A DNA stretch of 64,000 nucleotides. Source: an uncultured Candidatus Saccharibacteria bacterium (GTDB lineage: Bacteria; Patescibacteriota; Saccharimonadia; Saccharimonadales; Saccharimonadaceae). The translations under genes and the position numbers were made by a program. Under the pieces are notes generated by a model. The model ran no database searches. It was not told the DNA's origin and saw only the letters and a program-made list of their open reading frames with translations. The stretch spans positions 372,001 to 436,000 of the forward strand of contig CAMIMA010000001.1 of assembly GCA_946222675.1 (NCBI GenBank), in the 5' to 3' direction. Positions 1 through 7,707 of the stretch are shown in pieces (position 1 is the first letter of the stretch; each line of letters begins with the position of its first letter).

Positions 1-460
1 GATTCGTGATGCTGGTGAAGAACTTGGGTATGCTAAACTAGTGCGAATGAGTAAGGGTGAACAAAACGGCACAGAGCATTCCAAACTACATATTATAGCT
101 AATTGTTTTGAGGCAACAATTGGTGCGGTGTATCTAGACCAGGGTTTTGCTGTGGCAAAAAAGATTATTGATAAACATATTATTAAAAACATTGATAAGA
201 TTATCGAAGATGGTTCGTGGCGCGATGCGAAATCGTATCTACAGGAGATATCGCAACGCTATTGCGGTATGACGCCAAAATATCGCGTATTGGCTGAATC
301 TGGTCCTGACCACGATAAAAAATTTACTATTGGGGTATTTGTTGATGAAATCGAGTGGGGCTGCGGTGAAGGCGGCAGTAAGCAATTAGCTCAACAACAG
401 GCAGCGCATCAAGCTATCGCGTACTACAAGTCAAAACTACAGAAGAATAAGGAAAAGTAG
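1..460 (+). CDS. rnc: Ribonuclease III, C-terminal part (5' end outside window)
   Basis: Double-strand-specific endoribonuclease for rRNA and other RNA processing. The reading frame is open from base 2, so the gene begins before the window; 152 residues are visible. They hold the end of the catalytic domain, including the second signature EATIGAVYLD whose Glu is a metal ligand in the family. A double-stranded RNA-binding domain follows (from about DAKSYLQE to the end) with the GEGGSKQLAQQQAA helix motif. The GTG at 41 is internal, because upstream codons continue the conserved sequence (EELGYAKLVR). The first signature (ERLEFLGD-type) cannot be seen. The downstream receiver gene starts 36 bp later with its own -10 box. 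Confidence 0.93.
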   Translation, partial: IRDAGEELGYAKLVRMSKGEQNGTEHSKLHIIANCFEATIGAVYLDQGFAVAKKIIDKHIIKNIDKIIEDGSWRDAKSYLQEISQRYCGMTPKYRVLAESGPDHDKKFTIGVFVDEIEWGCGEGGSKQLAQQQAAHQAIAYYKSKLQKNKEK

Positions 461-495
461 TTGCAATATTAAAGCATTAACGCTATACTATTAGC

Positions 496-894
496 ATGAA
501 ACCTAAAGCTAAAATTCTTTTGGTAGAGGATGACGATACGTTAGCTGAGATTTATCGTCAACGTCTTCAGCTTGAGGGGTTTAATACGCGTCGTAGTAAA
601 GACGGTGAAGAAGCTCTTAAGGATGCCATTGAATTTAATCCAGATTTAATTCTGCTTGATGTAATGATGCCACGTATGAATGGCTTCGATGTGCTTGATA
701 TACTGCGCAATACTGAACAGACAAAGAATATGCATATTATTATGTTGACCGCTTTGTCGCAGCCGAAGGATGCAGAGCGTGCTAAGGAGCTGGGCGCCGA
801 TGATTTCTTGGTTAAGTCTCAGGTAGTGATCAGTGATGTTGTAGATCGTATCAAGCATCATTTAGGTCTAGATAGTTCTGAAAGTGCTCAATAA
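496..894 (+). CDS. Stand-alone response-regulator receiver protein (CheY-like)
   Basis: A 132-residue protein made of one receiver domain with no output domain. The acidic pocket is complete (E11, D12), the phosphoacceptor is D55 in LILLDVMMP, and T85 and K107 complete the switch set, so it should accept phosphate. No kinase gene is adjacent, so its partner is unknown. Single-domain receivers usually act through protein contacts or as phosphate shuttles. The start is supported by a TATACT -10 box six bases before the ATG with no Shine-Dalgarno sequence, suggesting a leaderless mRNA. A terminator follows immediately. Confidence 0.9.
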   Translation: MKPKAKILLVEDDDTLAEIYRQRLQLEGFNTRRSKDGEEALKDAIEFNPDLILLDVMMPRMNGFDVLDILRNTEQTKNMHIIMLTALSQPKDAERAKELGADDFLVKSQVVISDVVDRIKHHLGLDSSESAQ

Positions 895-900
895 TTAATA

Positions 901-933
901 AAATACCTCGGCCAAATACCCGAGGTATTTTTA
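901..933 (+). terminator. Rho-independent terminator of the receiver gene
   Basis: A 10-bp stem (AATACCTCGG paired with CCGAGGTATT) with an 8-base loop is followed by a short T run. It lies a few bases after the stop codon at 894. Confidence 0.85.
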
Positions 934-945
934 TAACATTATCAT

Positions 946-968
946 AAAGCCCCGCATTAAGCGGGGCT
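946..968 (-). terminator. Terminator of rpmA
   Basis: An 8-bp GC-rich stem (AGCCCCGC/GCGGGGCT) with a 5-base loop lies just beyond the rpmA stop. Read on the minus strand it is followed by TTTATGA, a modest T tract. Confidence 0.75.
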
Positions 969-990
969 AACTACTAGTAGAAGAAATTTA

Positions 991-1263
991 TTATTTAACA
1001 GTAACTTCGGTGCGAGTAACGGTCTTACCAGCAAAGTTACGAACACGACGCTTGATGAACGTTACAACACCATCCTTAGCGGCATGAATAGTAAAGTTGC
1101 GGCTAGTGTAAGCACCTTCACCGGCAATCTTAGTTGCGCCAACTTGACGAACAATTACTTCTCCAGCATTGACTTTCTGGCCACCGAAGCGCTTGACGCC
1201 TAGGCGATGACCAGCGTTATTGTGGTTATTCTTTGACGAACCACCAGCTTTCACGTGTGACAT
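991..1263 (-). CDS. rpmA: Large ribosomal subunit protein bL27
   Basis: A 90-residue ribosomal protein of the 50S peptidyl-transferase region. It shows the family pattern SHVKAGGSSKN at the N-terminus, RLGVKRFGGQ, and the AGxIxVRQ-like segment AGEVIVRQVG. The N-terminus is directly the conserved Gly/Ser-rich arm, so there is no cleavable leader as found in Firmicutes bL27. A Shine-Dalgarno sequence (AAGGAG) precedes the ATG, and a consensus-like -35/-10 promoter lies about 45 bp upstream. The usual partner rplU is not adjacent. Confidence 0.97.
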   Translation of the reverse strand: MSHVKAGGSSKNNHNNAGHRLGVKRFGGQKVNAGEVIVRQVGATKIAGEGAYTSRNFTIHAAKDGVVTFIKRRVRNFAGKTVTRTEVTVK

Positions 1264-1307
1264 ATTAAATTATCTCCTTCGATTAATCGATTACTATTCA
1301 GTTTATT

Positions 1308-1336
1308 ATTATACATTATTTATTCTTAATCTGCAA
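1308..1336 (-). promoter_or_regulatory. Promoter of rpmA with -35 and -10 boxes
   Basis: On the minus strand TTGCAG (1331-1336), a 17-bp spacer and TATAAT (1308-1313) precede rpmA. The predicted transcript has a leader of about 40 nt that carries the Shine-Dalgarno sequence. The -35 box lies inside the 3' end of the upstream methylase gene. Confidence 0.75.
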
Positions 1337-2554
1337 TAGGTTTGCAATAGTTGATTTTTGCAGTACGATTAGCTCACGACCGACAATTTGCCCGTCACGA
1401 TGATATATAAGATGGTTGGAGTGAAGATCTTTCAGCCCGAGCGATTGTAATGCCTGACTATTAAAGCAGTTTAGATGATATATTTTATCGTGGACAAACC
1501 ATGCCGGCACAGCTAGGCACAAACCGGCGCCCGCTGTTAGTTGTGGTGCTAGATTATTAATAAATTTACCCAGAATAGTATCGCAATTTTTAATATTTTC
1601 TTTGAGCTCATTGAGATTTGGCTCAACAGTGTATGGTCGCCCAAGATAGGTCTCGGTGGCAACGGTAGCTAGATTGATGTTATTAGCATTCGCTTGGTTA
1701 CACCAGTTGAATTCTGTAGCATCGGCAGTTTCAAATCTACATTTGGTCAAATTTGCTGTATTGTTGCGTCTAGATATAAACTCATTTATCCAAGTGATAT
1801 TTTTAGTGGTATATTCTGACATTTGTGGGTTGAGGTCGGTGCCATAGCAATTACTAATACCCATTAAAATAGCTTCCTGTAATATGACACCAGTGCCGCA
1901 GAATGGGTCTAACAGATAAGAGTTGTTCGATTGGCATTTTGGATCTGTTGCACCCAATGCTAGGTTGATAATTATTTGGGCTAACTTTGGTGGCAGCATG
2001 CCATTGCGAGCATCGCGATAGGGGCGTTTACGGTCGCGCATAGTGTACGACTCAATATTTTGGACATAAATGGTTCGTGCTACCACCCATTTATTATGTA
2101 TGGCAGCAAAAATCAACTCGCATTTTTTGATATTGCCGTGGCCGAGGCCGTTATGTTCAACCGTTGCGGATGACAGTGTAGTGTCAGTAATTGGCACGAG
2201 GCGAACTGAATTGCTATTTTGCAATACGCGGACAATCTGTTTAGCTAATTTGACAGTGTTGTGACGAGTTGCACGTTGACTATAATCTGATACACCAAGA
2301 GTAATTTTACCCTCAACACCAGAGAATAAAGTGCTGGCTAGAGTAGAGATTGAGTTGTCATTTTGATTGATAGTGTCTACAGCTTCAGCAATTTTTACAG
2401 AGCCGCCAAGACGGGGCGCGAACTGAAGAGCTAACTCGCGGGTAATATCTAGTACGGCGCAGTGACTACCAATCATACGAGGTTCTTGGCTAAATACAGC
2501 GGCCAACTCTGCGGCGCCAATTTCTGGCTGGCGGCCTAGGATGAACATAATCAT
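1316..2554 (-). CDS. THUMP/Trm11-type RNA methyltransferase-like protein
   Basis: A 412-residue protein with an N-terminal THUMP-like part (MFILGRQPEIGAAELAAVF) and a C-terminal Rossmann methyltransferase domain with SAM motif DPFCGTGVILQEA, followed by GTDLNPQM. It resembles the Trm11/TrmG10 tRNA guanine-N2 methylases. Their catalytic DPPY motif is not recognisable; the corresponding stretch reads VATETYLGRPY, so the exact reaction is uncertain. A longer frame begins at 2575, but its first codons contain a TATAAT box ending seven bases before the ATG at 2554, so 2554 is chosen as a leaderless start. A further ATG lies two codons inside. Confidence 0.75.
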   Translation of the reverse strand: MIMFILGRQPEIGAAELAAVFSQEPRMIGSHCAVLDITRELALQFAPRLGGSVKIAEAVDTINQNDNSISTLASTLFSGVEGKITLGVSDYSQRATRHNTVKLAKQIVRVLQNSNSVRLVPITDTTLSSATVEHNGLGHGNIKKCELIFAAIHNKWVVARTIYVQNIESYTMRDRKRPYRDARNGMLPPKLAQIIINLALGATDPKCQSNNSYLLDPFCGTGVILQEAILMGISNCYGTDLNPQMSEYTTKNITWINEFISRRNNTANLTKCRFETADATEFNWCNQANANNINLATVATETYLGRPYTVEPNLNELKENIKNCDTILGKFINNLAPQLTAGAGLCLAVPAWFVHDKIYHLNCFNSQALQSLGLKDLHSNHLIYHRDGQIVGRELIVLQKSTIANLLQIKNK

Positions 2555-2602
2555 TGCTATAATTATACACCACATCAGCTATCTGGTATAATAAATGTAG
2601 TT

Positions 2603-3736
2603 ATGTCTAAATTTAAAGAGGAGTTTCGCCGAGGATTTTTACGAGCGCGAGCTCATATGTGGCGCAAACATCGTGGCGGATTGAAGCTATGGCTTAACGT
2701 CATAATGTTGATTTTTTTAGTGGGGGTGCTTTTTAGTGCACATAAAGATATCGTTCGTGCTTGGCATATTTTATGGCATGCCAATATCTGGTTGATTTTA
2801 TTATTGATTCCACTGCAGTTTATGTCATATTATGCCAATACTGAGGTGTTTTTCTCGTATTTGCGCCAACGTGGTCAACTAAAGGATGTTTCTCGCTTGC
2901 AGGCTACCGGTATGGCGCTTGAATTTACCTTTGTGGATCATGTCTTTCCAGCGGCAGGGGTGGCGGGTGCCTCTTATATGGTGTGGCGTCTGAAACATCA
3001 TGGCGTGCCAACTGGACAGGCTACCATGACTCAAGTAATGCGATTCTTGGTGGTGTTTGGCACATTTATGGTTTTGATGCTACTAGCATTAATTTGGGCT
3101 ACCGTGCAGAATCTAGCGGCACATTGGGTGGTTGTGAGTTCAGCTGTAGCTGTTACAGTGCTACTAGTGGTGCTGTTGTTTGGTAACTATATTTTTGGTA
3201 ATAAGATTCGTATTGTCAGCTTTTCACATTGGTTGTCGGATTTAATAAATCATATTGGTCGAGTTGTAACGTTTGGACGCCGTAAGCAATCGGTGTCTTC
3301 TGGTAAATTAGACAAGTTTTTCTTAGACTTTAATGAGGATATTGCAGCATTAAAGCGTGATCGACGCTTGCTAAAACAGCCAATTGTATGGAGTTTTATA
3401 TTTAACCTACTTGATGTATCATTATTCTTTGTGACGTTTTTAGCGCTCGGTAAGGTAGTTGACCCGTCAATACTATTAATCTCATATGGAGCTGCGACAA
3501 TATGCGGTAATTTTATGATTACTCCTGGCGGAATTGGGGCATATGAAGCTATGATGGTAACAGTATTGACTACTGGCGGGGTGGATGCTGCTACGGCGTT
3601 AACTGGCGTATTGCTGGCAAGAATGCTGCTTTTGATGGGTACTTTGTCTACTGGTTTTGTTGCCTACCAATATGCTTTACATAAGTATGGACATCCGTCG
3701 TATCAGGCTGAAATTAGGAGTGATAGGCGTGACTGA
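2603..3736 (+). CDS. Flippase-like integral membrane protein (LPG synthase TM-domain family)
   Basis: A 377-residue polytopic membrane protein with about eight hydrophobic segments and the family signature TPGGIGAYEAMMV near residue 310. This fold occurs in the membrane half of lysyl-phosphatidylglycerol synthase and in UPF0104 proteins linked to lipid or polyprenol-sugar transport. No aminoacyltransferase domain is attached, so lipid lysinylation cannot be claimed. A TATAAT box lies ten bases before the ATG. The gene overlaps the start of xseA by eight bases. Confidence 0.8.
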   Translation: MSKFKEEFRRGFLRARAHMWRKHRGGLKLWLNVIMLIFLVGVLFSAHKDIVRAWHILWHANIWLILLLIPLQFMSYYANTEVFFSYLRQRGQLKDVSRLQATGMALEFTFVDHVFPAAGVAGASYMVWRLKHHGVPTGQATMTQVMRFLVVFGTFMVLMLLALIWATVQNLAAHWVVVSSAVAVTVLLVVLLFGNYIFGNKIRIVSFSHWLSDLINHIGRVVTFGRRKQSVSSGKLDKFFLDFNEDIAALKRDRRLLKQPIVWSFIFNLLDVSLFFVTFLALGKVVDPSILLISYGAATICGNFMITPGGIGAYEAMMVTVLTTGGVDAATALTGVLLARMLLLMGTLSTGFVAYQYALHKYGHPSYQAEIRSDRRD

Positions 3737-4937
3737 CCAAAATAAAGAGGAAATGCCTGGCATGCCACCATGCTTTACGGTAGCACAGGCGGTAGATGTT
3801 ATAAACCAAGTTTTAGATACCGCAGTGCCGACGATTGATATAGTAGGCGAAGTGGCTAATTTTAAAATAAATCAAGGCAAATGGGTGTTTTTTGATATTA
3901 AGGACGACACTGCTGTGCTGAATTGTTTTATGTCAGTCTATGCTTTGCGAATGGAACTGGCGGATGGTATGCAAGTAAAAGTACGTGTTACGCCAAATTT
4001 AACCAAATGGGGGCGGTTCTCGCTGACTGTTCGAGCGATTCGTCCGATTGGCGAGGGAGCTATTAAACGAGCGTTTGAGCTACTCAAGCAAAAGTTAACC
4101 AAAGAAGGACTGTTTGATGAGGCGCGTAAACGACCATTACCCGTTTTGCCGCAGCATATTGGTGTGATATCGTCTAATCAAGCAGCAGGATATAAGGATT
4201 TTATTAAAATTGTTAATGCACGGATGGGCGGTATGCGGATTGATGTTATTTCTACCCAAGTGCAGGGTGATGCTGCGGCTGACCAGATTATTACGGCAAT
4301 TCAGCAGTTTAATGAGTTGCCTGACCCGCCAGAGGTGTTATGTATTTTGCGTGGTGGTGGGTCGCGAGAAGATTTGGCGGTATTTGATGATGAGAAGCTG
4401 GTGCGTGCGGTGGCGGCTTCACGGATTCCTACATTGACGGGTGTTGGCCACGAGGTAGATACCACGTTAATTGACCTAGTTGCAGATAAACGCGCGTCAA
4501 CTCCATCTAATGCAGCTGAGTTGCTAGTACCGGATCGGCGGGAATTAATTGCTACAACTGCTCATTATCTAAAGTCAATGGTCGATATACTAGTGCTAGA
4601 TGCTCAGCAACGACGTGATAAATTAACTCGTTTTATTACAGGGCTAAATAATAGTATGGCGTTAATAATCAGTAATACTCAATCTGAATTGGCTACATTG
4701 ACTATACAACTAAATAATCAGATAGCGCGTAGTTTGAGTGATAGCCGCAGTAGAGCTGGAACGCTTATTGCAGCTTTGCGTGCATATGACCCGCAAGCTG
4801 TCTTGAAACGCGGTTATGCTATTATTTGGGATGAGCATCGCGGGGTGGCGCACGAGTGGAAAATTGGGATGAGTGTAACGGCTGAGACTGATAAGAAATT
4901 AATTGCAATGGAGGTGAAGAATGTCAGAGATAAGTAA
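3729..4937 (+). CDS. xseA: Exodeoxyribonuclease VII large subunit
   Basis: Catalytic subunit of the single-strand DNA exonuclease. It has an N-terminal OB fold (VGEVANFKINQGKWVFFDIKD), a central catalytic region (GVISSNQAAGYKDF, then LRGGGSREDL and TGVGHEVDTTLIDLVAD) and a C-terminal helical part, 402 residues in all. The frame extends upstream into the preceding gene, but GTG at 3729 is preferred because AGGAG lies eight bases before it and the conserved sequence begins soon after. It overlaps xseB by 17 bases, which suggests coupled translation of the two subunits. Confidence 0.95.
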   Translation: MTDQNKEEMPGMPPCFTVAQAVDVINQVLDTAVPTIDIVGEVANFKINQGKWVFFDIKDDTAVLNCFMSVYALRMELADGMQVKVRVTPNLTKWGRFSLTVRAIRPIGEGAIKRAFELLKQKLTKEGLFDEARKRPLPVLPQHIGVISSNQAAGYKDFIKIVNARMGGMRIDVISTQVQGDAAADQIITAIQQFNELPDPPEVLCILRGGGSREDLAVFDDEKLVRAVAASRIPTLTGVGHEVDTTLIDLVADKRASTPSNAAELLVPDRRELIATTAHYLKSMVDILVLDAQQRRDKLTRFITGLNNSMALIISNTQSELATLTIQLNNQIARSLSDSRSRAGTLIAALRAYDPQAVLKRGYAIIWDEHRGVAHEWKIGMSVTAETDKKLIAMEVKNVRDK

Positions 4938-5157
4938 AAAACAGCAGCAAGAACAGGATGCTTTAGAGCAACGCAGTTTGACAGAGTTAATGGATGAACT
5001 GAAATCTATTGTAGGCTGGTTTAATGCTGGTGATGTTGATGTAGAGACGGCGAGTGCTAAGTTTGATCGAGGTGTGCAAATATCTGAGGTAATTAAGCGT
5101 AAATTAGCTGATACAGAGAATAAGATCAACGAAATAAAATTAAAATTGCAGGATTAA
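4921..5157 (+). CDS. xseB: Exodeoxyribonuclease VII small subunit
   Basis: A 78-residue helical protein that binds several copies per XseA subunit in the family. The conserved core is LTELMDELKSIVGWF through ASAKFDRGVQISEVIKRKL. It starts inside the end of xseA with GGAGGTG upstream of the ATG. The two genes form an operon. Confidence 0.93.
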   Translation: MSEISKKQQQEQDALEQRSLTELMDELKSIVGWFNAGDVDVETASAKFDRGVQISEVIKRKLADTENKINEIKLKLQD

Positions 5158-5209
5158 TTATTATAGTATTCAGTTTGCGCTATTTTGCTGCTTATGCTAA
5201 AATTTAGAT

Positions 5210-5896
5210 ATGGACAACAATGGGTCAGAACATAGGTTAAGTGAAAGCGGCGTAGTCAGCCCGCTGCTAGTATCTACGATAATTTTAGGTATTTTTTTAC
5301 TTTGCGCTTGTGGCGCGTTTATCTGGGCATACTCCGGTATGACTGAATGGCAGAAGAACGGTCAAGCTAAAATTGATCGAGCAGTAACTCAAGCAAAAGA
5401 GATGCAAACTAAGCAAGATAACGCAGACTTTATGCAGCGTGAAAAAACGCCAAATCGTCATTACCAGGGTCCTGCTGAAACTGGCTCAGTGCGATTTGAC
5501 TATCCAAAGACATGGTCTGGTTATGTAGCTGGTTCTACAAACAATAATCTAAGCCTATATTTCTTCCCAATAATGATACCTGCTGTCAACCCTGGTGTTA
5601 CACCATATGCATTGCGCGTACTAGTGGTGCCGCGTGATTATTCTCAAGTGTTGCTTGAATTCAAAAGCTTAGTTGATAAGGGTATGATGAAGGCTAGTCC
5701 AATCACTATCGGTGCTCGTGAAGGGTTTGCAGGCTATAACGGCATGAGGTTTGATGGCCAGCTGACGCCGACAGTTAATGGTTCTGTGGTAGTGTTTAAA
5801 GTACGCGATAAAACACTTAAGCTGTACGTGGATAGTAAAGACTTTAGAAAAGACTTCGACGAGACAATTCTACGTACCTTGCAGTTCCAACCATAA
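5210..5896 (+). CDS. Single-pass membrane protein of unknown function
   Basis: A 228-residue protein with one hydrophobic segment near residues 19-45 (VSTIILGIFLLCACGAFIWAY), a short charged helical linker, and a soluble domain of about 150 residues outside the membrane. That domain (from RFDYPKTWSGYV to the end) recalls PsbP/Mog1-like folds that begin with FxYPxxW; this is only a visual resemblance. The start has TAAAAT six bases upstream and no Shine-Dalgarno sequence, so it is probably leaderless. A strong terminator follows. Confidence 0.7.
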   Translation: MDNNGSEHRLSESGVVSPLLVSTIILGIFLLCACGAFIWAYSGMTEWQKNGQAKIDRAVTQAKEMQTKQDNADFMQREKTPNRHYQGPAETGSVRFDYPKTWSGYVAGSTNNNLSLYFFPIMIPAVNPGVTPYALRVLVVPRDYSQVLLEFKSLVDKGMMKASPITIGAREGFAGYNGMRFDGQLTPTVNGSVVVFKVRDKTLKLYVDSKDFRKDFDETILRTLQFQP

Positions 5897-5916
5897 TTTA
5901 ATTAATTGTTAGCATA

Positions 5917-5942
5917 AGTAGCATAAGAATGCTACTTTTTGC
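5917..5942 (+). terminator. Terminator merged with the next promoter
   Basis: The stem AGTAGCAT/ATGCTAC with a short loop is followed by TTTTT. The T run is directly followed by GC and the TATACT -10 box of the next gene at 5943-5948. Confidence 0.8.
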
Positions 5943-5954
5943 TATACTATGTTT

Positions 5955-6644
5955 ATGAAGCAAGCGGGGGTAAGTTTGGGTGTGCTATCTGTGGCGGCGG
6001 CCACGCGCGACTTACGCACCCCGTTAGTCCGTTTGCGCCAACTAGCATTTGAAGTAGAGCAATGCGGAGCAGATGAAAAGGCGTTAGGTAGGATACAATC
6101 CACTTTATCTGAAGCACTGGGTGTAGTGGATGAGCTGAGTGTAGCGAGCAATCCGTTGAGCGATTTAGTAATTGAGCCTGTGTCAGTCAATAGTCTATTG
6201 GCTGCTGTGCAAGCCGAGGTGCAGCCTCAAGCTCGCGAGCTGTCGTGTCAATTTATTTGCGTATTGCCCAAACGCCCATCGCTATTGAGTGGTAACTATA
6301 ATGCATTAAAGCAATTATTGGTGAGATTTAGCCTGGATGCAATGAGGTATAGTAAACGCCCTGTGCGACTAAGTGCACACTTGACGAGGCGACGGGAGGT
6401 AGTACTAGAGCTAAGAGACTCGGGTGTGTCATTTACAAGTGGTGCGCGCAATTTGGAACACAATGAGCGCTTAAACCCAGTAGCTAGCCGACCACTTATG
6501 AGTAGTCTCAACTTATTGTTAGCAGAACAATTAACGCGGGCGATGTGTGGCAGTATTGAGTTTCATTATCATCGCCGAGGCGGGATGACGATTGAGGCGC
6601 GGTTGCCGGAAAGTAGCCAGCTTAGTCTTCTGGAGCTAATATGA
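5955..6644 (+). CDS. Histidine-kinase-like protein lacking the phosphoacceptor histidine (probable pseudokinase)
   Basis: A 229-residue soluble protein with the layout of a histidine kinase core and no sensor or membrane segment. The DHp motif that is normally HELRTPL or HDLRTPL reads RDLRTPL, so the phosphorylated His is an Arg (codon 6006-6008). The ATPase part is also degraded: the N-box is RFSLDAMRYS with Asp in place of the key Asn, the G1 box is LRDSGVSF, and the glycine-rich G2 box is missing. It overlaps the following receiver gene by four bases (ATGA). The frame opens at 5949, but TATACT at 5943-5948 favours the second ATG at 5955 as a leaderless start. Autophosphorylation looks unlikely. 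Confidence 0.72.
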   Translation: MKQAGVSLGVLSVAAATRDLRTPLVRLRQLAFEVEQCGADEKALGRIQSTLSEALGVVDELSVASNPLSDLVIEPVSVNSLLAAVQAEVQPQARELSCQFICVLPKRPSLLSGNYNALKQLLVRFSLDAMRYSKRPVRLSAHLTRRREVVLELRDSGVSFTSGARNLEHNERLNPVASRPLMSSLNLLLAEQLTRAMCGSIEFHYHRRGGMTIEARLPESSQLSLLELI

Positions 6645-7003
6645 AAATTGTTTTACTGGATGACGACGAGTGGTTTGCAGCTAGTTTGGCGAATAGCTTA
6701 AGACACTTTGATGCTGAGGTTACTATAGAGAACGACCCGCGAGCGGTGTTCGACTTAATCGACAACGATTCGCCGGATGTGCTGGTGTGCGATTGGCATT
6801 TAGGAGCGGATAATGTGATGACATTATTAAACGAAATGGCGAGCTACAATGATACCTTGGCGTTACCTAAGATAATACTGTCTGCTAGCGGCAGAGCGAT
6901 TAAGCTGGATGATGTCGCAGCTTTTGGTGTTAAATTTGTGTTTGATAAATCTACTTATCATTTAACTGACTTAAAACAAGCAATTTGGGGACTGCCGGCA
7001 TGA
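6641..7003 (+). CDS. Receiver-domain protein paired with the kinase-like protein
   Basis: A 120-residue receiver domain with no output domain. It has the acidic cluster DDDE at residues 7-10, a phosphoacceptor Asp in DVLVCDWHLG, a Ser where Thr/Ser is expected in ILSAS, and a Lys in FDKSTY. It therefore keeps the phosphorylation residues that its upstream partner has lost. Start and stop codons overlap both neighbours (ATGA on each side), so kinase-like gene, receiver and recO form one transcript. Confidence 0.82.
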   Translation: MKIVLLDDDEWFAASLANSLRHFDAEVTIENDPRAVFDLIDNDSPDVLVCDWHLGADNVMTLLNEMASYNDTLALPKIILSASGRAIKLDDVAAFGVKFVFDKSTYHLTDLKQAIWGLPA

Positions 7004-7692
7004 GCGATACACTGAAAGTTACAGGCATTATTTTGCGCCGGACTAACTACAAGGAGGCAGACCGAATTTTGAGCGTGTTGACCCGCGAGCACGGTCAATT
7101 GGCGGTGATTGCGCGTGGTGTGCGTCGAGAGCAATCGCGTTTGGCTGGTGGTATCGAGCTGTTTGCTACATGCGAGCTTAGTCTAGTAAAGAGTGTGATG
7201 AATTTGCAGGGTATGTGGACTTTGACGGGTGCGCGTTTGATGCATTTTTATGATTATATTATGACTGATTACGACCGGTTGCAATTTGGCTACGATGCCA
7301 TCAAGCGAGTGTCTAAACTGGCTGATGCGATCGATTCGCCGGAGTTGTATGATGTTTTGTTGGGTGTGATTGAGTTGTTGAATAAATCTACGGTTGATTT
7401 GCGTATGACTAAGGCGTGGTTTTACCTTAAGCTGGCGCGTTTATCTGGTATGGAGCTGAATTTACTGACAGATGGTAACGGCATGCAGTTAGTAGAAGGT
7501 GCGAGCTATGATTACAATAAGGCTGATGGTGTGTTTGTGTTTAACTCACAAGGACAGTACAATACCACAGTATTAAAATTGTTGCGGGTGCTTTTGGCAA
7601 ATGATGCTACTGTGGCTGCTCGTTTATCCGGTATAGATGACACTGTACTGTCTAATGCGGTTTACTTGGCAGCTACGGCTGCCCAGGTGTAG
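7000..7692 (+). CDS. recO: DNA repair protein RecO
   Basis: Recombination mediator acting with RecR in the RecFOR pathway. The 230-residue protein begins with the OB fold (GIILRRTNYKEADRILSVLTREHGQ) and the basic stretch VIARGVRREQSRLAGG, followed by a helical C-terminal domain. The zinc-binding cysteines seen in some RecO proteins are absent. The ATG at 7000 overlaps the preceding stop as ATGA and is preferred to an in-frame TTG at 6985. Confidence 0.88.
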   Translation: MSDTLKVTGIILRRTNYKEADRILSVLTREHGQLAVIARGVRREQSRLAGGIELFATCELSLVKSVMNLQGMWTLTGARLMHFYDYIMTDYDRLQFGYDAIKRVSKLADAIDSPELYDVLLGVIELLNKSTVDLRMTKAWFYLKLARLSGMELNLLTDGNGMQLVEGASYDYNKADGVFVFNSQGQYNTTVLKLLRVLLANDATVAARLSGIDDTVLSNAVYLAATAAQV

Positions 7693-7707
7693 TGCTATAA
7701 TAGTAAT

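Noticed and set aside
3729..7003. Possible UGA recoding (Gly or Trp) as in some CPR lineages
   Set aside because: UGA ends conserved genes at the expected places (for example at 3734-3736 and 7001-7003, where the next gene starts in an ATGA overlap), so the standard bacterial code applies.
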